A DNA stretch of 64,000 nt from Chitinophaga jiangningensis (lineage in GTDB: Bacteria > Bacteroidota > Bacteroidia > Chitinophagales > Chitinophagaceae), in assembly GCF_900142605.1 (NCBI RefSeq), contig NZ_FRBL01000004.1:589487-653486 (forward strand), read 5' to 3'. The notes beneath the pieces were generated by a model. It saw only the letters and a program-made list of their open reading frames with translations, made no database searches and was not told the origin of the DNA. The translations under genes were made by a program, and so were the position numbers. Shown piece after piece: positions 1-7,165 of the stretch; within the stretch, counting starts at the first letter, position 1, and every line of letters begins with the position of its first letter.

Positions 1-209
1 CGTGCATCCTTAAACGTTACCTTCACCGCCGGACGGTAATGCGCAAACACCGCCGCTATGCCAGACAATCCCTTCACTATCTCCGGCCGTAACGGCGGAA
101 ACTGTGTCAACTTCTCTGCAAATAATGTTCTGTTAGGAGAAATCTCCGCGATGGACTCTTGGGTATCCGGCCTGATCTCAGTGCCGCCAATCCCTGGGTT
201 CTTCAACAT
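1..209 (-). CDS. TssB-like T6SS contractile sheath small subunit, N-terminal part (cut by window edge)
   Basis: The first 69 codons of a minus-strand gene are visible; the ATG is at 209-207 and the gene runs off the left edge. The protein opens with a GIGG element, then an NRTLFAEKLT stretch and a PEIVKGL...VFAHYRPAVKVTF stretch. From memory this spacing is typical of the small sheath subunit (TssB/VipA) of the Bacteroidetes type VI secretion system, which polymerises with TssC into the contractile sheath in the cytoplasm. It is the last visible gene of a minus-strand series beginning at 2161, 111 bp after the DUF3137 gene. If the call is right, a T6SS locus lies to the left. Only one third or so of the protein is seen, so the call is moderate. 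Confidence 0.55.
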   Translation of the reverse strand, partial: MLKNPGIGGTEIRPDTQESIAEISPNRTLFAEKLTQFPPLRPEIVKGLSGIAAVFAHYRPAVKVTFKDA

Positions 210-320
210 GGTTAATCTGGTTAAACAAACAATCTGATTACATAACAAAGTTATGCATCCTCACCATCCGCAATACAGCTTTTTAAACTTTTTAGTCCCC
301 GAATGAAAATTGTGGGGAAA

Positions 321-1319
321 CTACGACCTGGAGAAGGCCGCAACGGTCCAGATGCTCACATTTTTCTGCACATTCCCCATCAGATCCAACTGATGACCAA
401 ATGCCACCAACTCATTATACATCCGGCCTGTATCGGTTAATGAACAATTAAAATTCAATTCAAAATAATCTATGCCTGAATGGATACCAATATAAATATA
501 CTGCTGGTAAAATGTTAAAAACACCTGCACCGTAGCCGCATACTTCAACGCAGCAATATGCTTTAGTAAATTAGGCTTCAACAAATAAGTAGCCTCCGCA
601 ATATCGGGCGAAAAAACTGTAAACTGCTGGTTAAATGCCACATCCGGCAATTGTATATGATGCCCCAAACGCAGCTCCCCACGTGGAATCACTCCTTTCG
701 TAAATACATATACAGGCACATCAAAAAAACGCGGCGACTCCAACACACCACAACTGCCGCAAAACAGCAGCTCCTGCTGCCTCCGGATGTTCCTCCCGTC
801 CGGAATACTCGTAACGACCAGGTCACAGATCCGGAAACTCAGGTTGTTCCTACGCCCCGAAATCAGATCATTGCCCCGGTAATAAGTCCCCTCCGCACTA
901 AAAAATCCACTGCGCACCAAATCTTCATAAGAAAAACAATGATCGGGATCATATCGTAACCCAGGCTCCCAGAAATGCAGCAGCGTCCTAACCACCTTCT
1001 CCTTATAATCCGCCTCCAACTCCACTCTCGGCCGGTCAATAAACTGTCGGATCAACAGGTTACGAATCAGCATACCTCCACCTAGCGCCAATAAAAGCCC
1101 AATACCTATATAGGCCATCTTGGTATACCACTCCTGCCCTTCCTCCTGATCCAACTGCACAGGCTGCACCACAAAAAAGTAAAACAGCAGGATAAAACCA
1201 ATCAATAACAGCCACCACCACCAGGTTTTGCGCAAATTGATACGCATCTTTTCCATGCGCCGCAAATCCTGCTGAAGATAAACTTCTGCAAATTCATTGA
1301 AACTGTTCGCCGACTTCAT
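321..1319 (-). CDS. DUF3137 family membrane protein
   Basis: 332 residues. Two hydrophobic segments lie near the N-terminus (about residues 33-51 and 69-87), separated by a short acidic loop; the rest looks like a soluble cytoplasmic domain. The soluble part has the DUF3137 pattern: SGFFS, then a Y.GNDLISGRR element, then FRICDL, and later an LLFCGSCGVLESPRFF stretch with F.VPVYVF. The family has no proven function. It is preceded by two further small membrane proteins with gaps of 8 and 21 bp, so the three are probably one operon, and it is followed at 111 bp by a TssB-like gene. A role tied to the secretion locus is inference from position only. Confidence 0.7.
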   Translation of the reverse strand: MKSANSFNEFAEVYLQQDLRRMEKMRINLRKTWWWWLLLIGFILLFYFFVVQPVQLDQEEGQEWYTKMAYIGIGLLLALGGGMLIRNLLIRQFIDRPRVELEADYKEKVVRTLLHFWEPGLRYDPDHCFSYEDLVRSGFFSAEGTYYRGNDLISGRRNNLSFRICDLVVTSIPDGRNIRRQQELLFCGSCGVLESPRFFDVPVYVFTKGVIPRGELRLGHHIQLPDVAFNQQFTVFSPDIAEATYLLKPNLLKHIAALKYAATVQVFLTFYQQYIYIGIHSGIDYFELNFNCSLTDTGRMYNELVAFGHQLDLMGNVQKNVSIWTVAAFSRS

Positions 1320-1327
1320 ACACTAAC

Positions 1328-1828
1328 TCAGTTGGATGACCAGCTTATGCCTGAAAACCCATTGACCGCGCTAACCTCTTCGCTGATTAAAATTTTAAAA
1401 GATGAAATGTACGCCGCTGATAGCGGAAATGTAAAAACCTGGCTTCCGTTGCCAATCGTTATGTTCGTAAAGTATGCCGGAAAAAATTTCAATCCCGGCA
1501 ACCTGAATTTGTACTTCGTAAATATCGTATACCCGTCAACCACCGCTCCCCTCGCCAGCAAATCCGTTAAATGAATGATCTGCGCCGGCCGGGCAATCGT
1601 TTCATATAACAATATCAAATACGGTATAGAAGGTAACAAAATCAATCCTGCCATTAACAACCATCCCCATACCGTAGGCAATGTGCCCTCATCATACACC
1701 AGAAATGTTACCAGGAATACAGTCAGTATAGTAATGAATTCGGCCAAAAAAAAGGCTAAAGTAGTCTGCTTTACATCTTTCTGGTGCATTGCCAGCAGCA
1801 TCACCTTCAATTCCTGGAGATTGCGCAT
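1328..1828 (-). CDS. Two-TM membrane protein of unknown function
   Basis: 166 residues. It begins with a polar helix rich in K and Q, then two strongly hydrophobic segments (about residues 25-45 and 52-75), then a C-terminal half of beta-type sequence that is probably cytoplasmic. The architecture, a short N-terminus, a TM hairpin and a soluble domain, resembles its downstream neighbour, the DUF3137 protein, in miniature. The stop codon lies 8 bp before that gene's start, so translation coupling is likely. I do not recognise the family. Confidence 0.6.
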   Translation of the reverse strand: MRNLQELKVMLLAMHQKDVKQTTLAFFLAEFITILTVFLVTFLVYDEGTLPTVWGWLLMAGLILLPSIPYLILLYETIARPAQIIHLTDLLARGAVVDGYTIFTKYKFRLPGLKFFPAYFTNITIGNGSQVFTFPLSAAYISSFKILISEEVSAVNGFSGISWSSN

Positions 1829-1849
1829 GTATCGCTGATTAATAACATG

Positions 1850-2161
1850 TTACTGTTTAATTCTTAACCGGATAATATTACTGATCGTCAGATATAAACC
1901 TACTATCGCTACAATGCCATATACCGCCAGCAATACCCATTCACTGCCTCCCGAAACTTTGTATATAAGCGTTTCTATCCTGGTAAGACTGATGGGGTCG
2001 CTATCCATATCATGAAACTGCTGATACCGGTTGTATATCAGCCCGCCCCCTGCCGTTGCAAGCATCAATCCGACTATCACTCCTCCCCATGACGGATCAT
2101 CTTCAGTGCTGTTCTCCGGCTTCTCCGGATCGGAATTAACTCGACTGTTCATATTGCACAT
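1850..2161 (-). CDS. Small two-TM protein of unknown function
   Basis: 103 residues from the ATG at 2161; a second in-frame ATG at 2152 is equally possible. The N-terminal 22 residues are polar (many E, P, S, D). Hydrophobic segments are at about residues 26-43 and 74-97. It is the promoter-proximal gene of the minus-strand membrane-protein series. Product not recognised; a genuine gene is supported by the tight spacing (21 bp) to the next gene and by plausible membrane topology. Confidence 0.5.
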   Translation of the reverse strand: MCNMNSRVNSDPEKPENSTEDDPSWGGVIVGLMLATAGGGLIYNRYQQFHDMDSDPISLTRIETLIYKVSGGSEWVLLAVYGIVAIVGLYLTISNIIRLRIKQ

Positions 2162-2268
2162 TTGTGGTTAAGGATAACTATCACAATATGATACAGGGAC
2201 GACAGGAGGCTAACAGAATAATCCGTTTGATCAGAATACTAAAATAATAAAATTTATGCTTTTTTTGT

Positions 2269-3495
2269 TCAATGACGCGAAAGAACTACTTCGGGCGGAT
2301 ATGCGTAATCTCTCCACACAGCCTCCGCTTCTTCTGCCGTCAAACGCCCGCTGTATACCATCACCCGATACTTCAACGTATATACATTCCCGTGAACCAG
2401 CTGCCAGGTTTTCATTTTTGTTGGCGAATAATTTAACATTAATTCACCCCCATCCATGTCTTCCGGCCATACCCGCAAAGGCTCCGGACTATCAAAATTA
2501 TCGGGTGCATTCATGATCAGCAGCCCGGCCTCTCCTTCCGGCGCCTTTCCGGTAATCATCACCCATCGGGCCCTTGTACTATCCGCATTCTTACGGGTAT
2601 GGCCCTCAGAAGTCAATACCTGACTGGTTTTGCTGGTAAAATAAGGCGTAGTACGCAATCCAAAGCCACCACCATATCGATATTGCAACAGCGTTATCCC
2701 ACTATCGGAAGGTGAACTGAAATCCGTCCGCATATCCCATAACCGGCGCGTACCGTTACTGGTGGCCTCATATGCCTTTACACTATACGTTTCGGCTATA
2801 GCTACTTTTGCCTGCCCGGGTGCCGGATAAGCCACCTGCTCCTGTTTCACACGGAAACCACACCAAACATCGCCACCGGCAACAGCTTCCGTACCGGCAT
2901 AAAAAACTTTACCCTCCTTTTTATGCACATTCCAAAAATCTGTCACCTTTCCCTCAAAACGCGTGTGAGTCCAGGGACTCCAAATGCCCATATGATGCGC
3001 ATGGCCCGACTTTGGAAAAATAGCAGTCAGCACCACCCCATTAGGTGCCCACAAAGGGTGAATAAAGCCACTACGGCGATATACCGTGTCAGTACCCACC
3101 GGTGGGTCCACAATGGCCGTATTGTATTGTAAAATCGGTTTTTGATTTTGTTTCAGGGAGATGCCAGCGCTGCTAACTTCCGCACGCATCAGTCCCCGGG
3201 CCGCCGGTTTCCCGGCATACAGGCGGTATTCACGCTGCGCCCCTGAAGCAGTGGTTCCCCTCATTACCCAGGTTATTACACCCGCATCGTCCATCTGTAC
3301 CGGTACCGACTCCTTTTTCCCAGCCGTTACCTCTTCCAGCTTCCAGGCCTTGCCAGTCGGCAATGCCTTGTCCGTTTTATAACTCACTAATGTGTTCGTC
3401 CGTGCATACGCCCCCGCCTTTACGGTTAAACGCATATCCTGCGCATACCCGCCCATAGCTGATGCCAGCAGTACAGTAAATAGAATGTTCCTCAT
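2269..3495 (-). CDS. Secreted DUF6807 (PmoA-like) family protein
   Basis: 408 residues from the ATG at 3495, chosen because it starts a clean signal peptide (MRNILFTVLLASAMGGYAQ); the reading frame stays open upstream to 3588 but that part is not signal-like. The central part has the DUF6807 pattern: RSGFIHPLWAPNG, FPKSGHAHHMGIW and FWNVHKKEGKV. Members are periplasmic or secreted and are often encoded near sugar-degradation genes in Bacteroidetes; no activity is established to my knowledge. The histidine pair in GHAHHMG looks like a metal or active site. It is monocistronic and divergent from the peptidase island at 3631. Confidence 0.7.
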   Translation of the reverse strand: MRNILFTVLLASAMGGYAQDMRLTVKAGAYARTNTLVSYKTDKALPTGKAWKLEEVTAGKKESVPVQMDDAGVITWVMRGTTASGAQREYRLYAGKPAARGLMRAEVSSAGISLKQNQKPILQYNTAIVDPPVGTDTVYRRSGFIHPLWAPNGVVLTAIFPKSGHAHHMGIWSPWTHTRFEGKVTDFWNVHKKEGKVFYAGTEAVAGGDVWCGFRVKQEQVAYPAPGQAKVAIAETYSVKAYEATSNGTRRLWDMRTDFSSPSDSGITLLQYRYGGGFGLRTTPYFTSKTSQVLTSEGHTRKNADSTRARWVMITGKAPEGEAGLLIMNAPDNFDSPEPLRVWPEDMDGGELMLNYSPTKMKTWQLVHGNVYTLKYRVMVYSGRLTAEEAEAVWRDYAYPPEVVLSRH

Positions 3496-3608
3496 AACGT
3501 TGATTGTCAGCCCAAGATAATAGATTGTTTCGCCCCGCGCAAGTACACTGCGCAACGGCAATTTAATTTTACAGCAACGGGAATGCATGCAGGTTATTTT
3601 TAATTACA

Positions 3609-3616
3609 TATTTTTG
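3609..3616 (+). promoter_or_regulatory. Candidate -7 box TATTTTTG upstream of the C25-like peptidase gene
   Basis: TATTTTTG matches the Bacteroidetes TAnnTTTG -7 element and lies 14 bp before the ATG at 3631 and 41 bp before the alternative ATG at 3658. No clear -33 TTG was found, so the call is weak. If real, it implies that the three-gene island has its own promoter. Confidence 0.35.
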
Positions 3617-3630
3617 ATGAATTAACTCGC

Positions 3631-5190
3631 ATGCTAATGGGAACCCCGATTATTAATATGCAATCAACAAAACTCATTATTACTAACAAGAGCGCCCTGA
3701 TTTCCAAGTACGGCGACGCTCACCTGACTGTACTGCAAGCCCTCGATAAAATAGTCCTGTCCGATAAAACAAAGCGACTCGACTCCATTATCCTATTCGT
3801 AGACGATGCGGAACAAATGAGCAGCTTTGGCGCCACCGCTGTGCTCACCCCCACAGATGATCAGCAGAACAAAGACGCGATTGATGCCCTGTACAGGCAC
3901 TTTACACCCGGTTATATCATGCTCCTGGGCGCCCAGGACGTAATCCCCTTTCAACGCCTTACCAACCTCGTTTCAGGTGGCAACGACCCGGATTCCATGA
4001 TCCCGAGCGACCTGCCCTACGCCTGTGACGCACCATACGACAAAGACCCCGGCCGCTTCATCGCACCTACCCGCGTGGTGGGCCGCTTACCTGATCTGCC
4101 GGGAGGGAAAGATCCACAGTATATCCTGCAGCTGATCCAACATGTGCTGGACTATACGCCGGATGCGCGACAGACATACGAAAACTATTTTTCGCTGAGC
4201 ACCTTCGACTGGCAGGACTCCACCCAACGATCACTCATTAATATTTTCGGTAACAACGCCGCCCTGCGCATCATCCCCAGTGAAGCCATTAACACCGACG
4301 GATTGTGGACAGCTGAGCAATTGCTGCCTAAAACACATTTCATCAACTGCCACGGTGCTATTAACAATCCCCGCTACTACGGCCAGAAGAAATCAGAATT
4401 TCCGCTGGCTATGAAATCGGATAAAATCAATGGCCTGATCAACAAAGGAACAGTCGTAGCCGCAGAATGCTGCTACGGCGCCCAACTGTTTGATCCCGCT
4501 AAAAATGTATTCCGGCAAATCAGCATGGCCAGCAGCTACCTGAAAAACAATGCCATCGCATTTCTCGGCAGCACCAATATCGCCTACGGCCCCTCGACCG
4601 GACAAGGCCTGGCCGACCTGCTCACACAATTCTTTGTCATCAACGTACTAAATGGCGCCAGCACCGGCAGAGCCCTCCTCGAAGCACGCCAGAAGTTCCT
4701 CAACGAAATGGGCCCCACCCTGGACCCCTTCGAACTTAAAACAGCCGCCCAGTTCAATCTGCTCGGCGACCCGTCTATCCAACCGGTGATCAATGAAAAA
4801 GACTCGTCAGTAGACGATTCCCAGTCCTTCATTAACTCCGTGCAAAACAGACGGGAAAACCTGGAAGCCAGAGGAAAAATGCTCGACTACTTCATCGCCA
4901 GCCCGGAACCGACTGTCGAAGACGACGAGCCGGACAACAACCTGAAAGAAACCCTGGACAACCTGCTGCAACAGCGCAAATTCAGTACCCAGCACGGAAA
5001 AAAACTCTTCATCAACCGCCATAATAAGCGACATGAAAAGAATAATGAAAGTAATAGTGCATCTGTGAAATTTCATGTATTTTCGGAATCTACTTCCGAA
5101 ACTGCTACCGAAGCGCCAATGGTCAAAGTATTGGTGGTAAAAGAGAAAAACAATCAAATTCTAGGTTATCGTGAATATGTCAGCAGATAA
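3631..5190 (+). CDS. C25 (gingipain)-like caspase-fold cysteine peptidase
   Basis: 519 residues from 3631; an in-frame ATG at 3658 (MQSTKL) is a plausible alternative start. The core shows the C25 peptidase layout: an N-terminal alpha/beta part with YIMLLGAQDVIPF, a Y-DKDP segment, GRLPDLPGG, then the catalytic His in FINCHGA (His241) and the catalytic Cys in VAAECCYGA (Cys280 or 281), followed by FLGSTNIAYGP and NLLGDPSIQ. About 130 charged C-terminal residues have no evident fold. Unlike gingipains it has no signal peptide and no C-terminal sorting domain, so it should be cytoplasmic. It overlaps the next gene by 14 bp. Peptidases of this clan often serve as effectors in conflict systems; the target here is unknown. 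Confidence 0.75.
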   Translation: MLMGTPIINMQSTKLIITNKSALISKYGDAHLTVLQALDKIVLSDKTKRLDSIILFVDDAEQMSSFGATAVLTPTDDQQNKDAIDALYRHFTPGYIMLLGAQDVIPFQRLTNLVSGGNDPDSMIPSDLPYACDAPYDKDPGRFIAPTRVVGRLPDLPGGKDPQYILQLIQHVLDYTPDARQTYENYFSLSTFDWQDSTQRSLINIFGNNAALRIIPSEAINTDGLWTAEQLLPKTHFINCHGAINNPRYYGQKKSEFPLAMKSDKINGLINKGTVVAAECCYGAQLFDPAKNVFRQISMASSYLKNNAIAFLGSTNIAYGPSTGQGLADLLTQFFVINVLNGASTGRALLEARQKFLNEMGPTLDPFELKTAAQFNLLGDPSIQPVINEKDSSVDDSQSFINSVQNRRENLEARGKMLDYFIASPEPTVEDDEPDNNLKETLDNLLQQRKFSTQHGKKLFINRHNKRHEKNNESNSASVKFHVFSESTSETATEAPMVKVLVVKEKNNQILGYREYVSR

Positions 5191-5452
5191 CAATAAAGAC
5201 AAACAGCCAGGTACCGTTACCATGCGTGGACGCCTTGCCCTGCGCATATTTGGCATGCACAGCAAAAGCGAGCACCTGGCAGTATACCTCGCAACCGATG
5301 ATGGGGACTACCTCATCAGGCCGGCTGCCGGTAACCCTTTCATGGAAAACCCACTCATGCCCATGGCCGGTAAAATGATTACCGCCACCGGCACTATCGT
5401 GGATTACGTTTTCCTCGTCACTTCCTGGAAAGAAGTAAACGATGCTGTTTAG
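5177..5452 (+). CDS. Small beta-rich protein, unknown function
   Basis: 91 residues from the ATG at 5177, which lies inside the 3' end of the peptidase gene (14-bp overlap), pointing to translational coupling. A GTG at 5171 in the same frame is less likely. After a polar N-terminus the sequence alternates hydrophobic and polar residues (GRLALRIFG, HLAVYLATDDGDYLI, GKMITATGTIVDYVFLVTSW), which suggests a small beta barrel of OB type. No catalytic motif is visible. Co-translation with the peptidase suggests a partner or regulator; this is inference. Confidence 0.55.
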   Translation: MSADNNKDKQPGTVTMRGRLALRIFGMHSKSEHLAVYLATDDGDYLIRPAAGNPFMENPLMPMAGKMITATGTIVDYVFLVTSWKEVNDAV

Positions 5453-5501
5453 CTAACACTTATTTTACTAATTTGTGTGAAAGCAATGTGCTTTGTTACC
5501 T

Positions 5502-6119
5502 ATGAATCTAGCTATATTTATTACCACCCTGATACAGGACGGTAAAGTATCTGTGGACACTGATATATCCCCGTTTTCTGCCGACGTTTTACAGGAAACT
5601 GTCACTATACTCCAATCGTTTTATCACAACGATGTGCCGGATATGCCTGGTACAGCCCCCGCATTTCACGCGGATGCCGCTATCTGGGGAGCTACCTACA
5701 TTTACCGCACCGCGCAACTCTTCACAATCAGCTCCCCCGAAGATGAAGATATTACCCGGCTGCTGGTACCCTTTAGCGGTGCTATAAATGCTGCAACCAT
5801 TTACAGCGCTGATCTGTCCCTGCGTTATCTGCCGGACCTGGCAGGACTGAATAAAAGTCATGCAACGAATAGTAAGCTGTTGGAGCAGTTACAGGAAACT
5901 GCTGCGCAGTGGCCGTTCTCATCTACCGGCATGAAAATACTTGCCGCCCAGGTACCTGATTCCCTTTTGCAACACCCTTCGCTGCTGGCTGCTTATGCAG
6001 ACCGTATCATTGTTACCAGGGATCATGGCCGGCTCCGGCATCCAAAGGTTCTCCAGGCCGTAGTGAAAGCGCTCGACAACTACCAGGAAATACTCTGGCC
6101 AGGATTTACTAAACCATAA
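5502..6119 (+). CDS. Unrecognised 205-residue protein in the peptidase island
   Basis: The ATG at 5502 is preferred over an in-frame TTG at 5493. The protein is helical and soluble, with no signal peptide. It has a WGATYIYRTAQLF element near residue 65 followed by an acidic stretch and a SADLSLRYLPDL element. I have a weak recollection of similar proteins near MoxR-ATPase/vWA conflict loci in Bacteroidetes but cannot confirm it. It lies 49 bp after the small beta protein on the same strand and is convergent with the epimerase gene at 6152. Function unknown. Confidence 0.55.
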   Translation: MNLAIFITTLIQDGKVSVDTDISPFSADVLQETVTILQSFYHNDVPDMPGTAPAFHADAAIWGATYIYRTAQLFTISSPEDEDITRLLVPFSGAINAATIYSADLSLRYLPDLAGLNKSHATNSKLLEQLQETAAQWPFSSTGMKILAAQVPDSLLQHPSLLAAYADRIIVTRDHGRLRHPKVLQAVVKALDNYQEILWPGFTKP

Positions 6120-6151
6120 AAATTGATTCCCGCAGGGGATTTGCAGAAAGT

Positions 6152-7165
6152 TTAACGCTTCAACAACGCACCGGTACCAGGCCTGTCCGCATAAATAATG
6201 CGCCCATTCTCCATTCGTATACCCGTTGCCGTATCTTCCGCCAGCAACAGCGGGCCATCCATGTCCACATAATCCAGCAGTGGCAGCAGATGGGCTACTG
6301 CAGAGGCGCCCACTGTATCTTCATTCATACTGCCGGTCATCACTTTCATGCCTAAACTACGGGCTTCTTTAATCATATTCAATGCCGGTGTAATGCCTCC
6401 GCATTTTACCAGCTTGATATTAATACCGTGAAACAGGCCATGACAGCGGATTACATCTGTAGCTTCTATACAGCTTTCATCTGCTATTAAAGGCAACACA
6501 CTTTGCTCATACACCTTTTTCATCCCTTCCGTATCAGCAGCAGCCATAGGTTGCTCAATGAATTCTACGCCCAAACCTTTGAGGGCAGCGGCATTCCGGA
6601 TCGTTTCCTCTACCCCCCACGCGCAATTGGCATCTACCCTAAAAATAGCATTGGTATGCCTGCGCAATTCAGTAATGATGGCAATATCTTCTTTTGTACC
6701 CAATTTAATTTTGTAGATAGGCCATGGGAAGTCCCTCAGCTTACGTACCATGTTCTCAATTGTATCAATGCCGATGGTATAATCCGTCATCGGATTATTC
6801 GAAGGATCCAGACCCCACAGCTGATACAGCGGCAGTCCCCGCTGTTTGCCGTATAAGTCCCACGCGGCAATATCCAGCGCACACAGGGCAAACATATTGC
6901 CGGCAAAAAGCGGGTAGCAGTCGGTCCAAAACTGCTCCGGTGTAGTAAACTGATATTGTTCTATGAAAGAGCGGTGTTCGTTGATCGCAGTAATTAACGC
7001 GGGCACCGTCATGTTATAGTAGGAGTTGTCCACCGTTTCACCAATACCGCTGACACCATTATGAATCAGCTCAGCCACCAGGATGGGTTGTACGTCTTTG
7101 GATTTTCTGGAAATAGTGAATGTATGTCTGAATTTCAGCTCATATGGATATAGATGCAGTTCCAT
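6152..7165 (-). CDS. Dipeptide epimerase (L-Ala-D/L-Glu epimerase type, enolase superfamily)
   Basis: 337 residues, full length for the family. It shows the muconate-lactonizing subgroup active site: the base motif YKIKLG, metal ligands in RVDANCAW (Asp), FIEQP (Glu) and IADES (Asp), and the second catalytic Lys in INIKLVKCGG, followed by DMDGP near the C-terminus. Known members interconvert L-Ala-D-Glu and L-Ala-L-Glu during murein peptide recycling, but substrate range varies and cannot be read here. The start ATG at 7165 lies 26 bp inside the upstream malQ gene, so the two are probably co-transcribed and coupled. Confidence 0.85.
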   Translation of the reverse strand: MELHLYPYELKFRHTFTISRKSKDVQPILVAELIHNGVSGIGETVDNSYYNMTVPALITAINEHRSFIEQYQFTTPEQFWTDCYPLFAGNMFALCALDIAAWDLYGKQRGLPLYQLWGLDPSNNPMTDYTIGIDTIENMVRKLRDFPWPIYKIKLGTKEDIAIITELRRHTNAIFRVDANCAWGVEETIRNAAALKGLGVEFIEQPMAAADTEGMKKVYEQSVLPLIADESCIEATDVIRCHGLFHGINIKLVKCGGITPALNMIKEARSLGMKVMTGSMNEDTVGASAVAHLLPLLDYVDMDGPLLLAEDTATGIRMENGRIIYADRPGTGALLKR

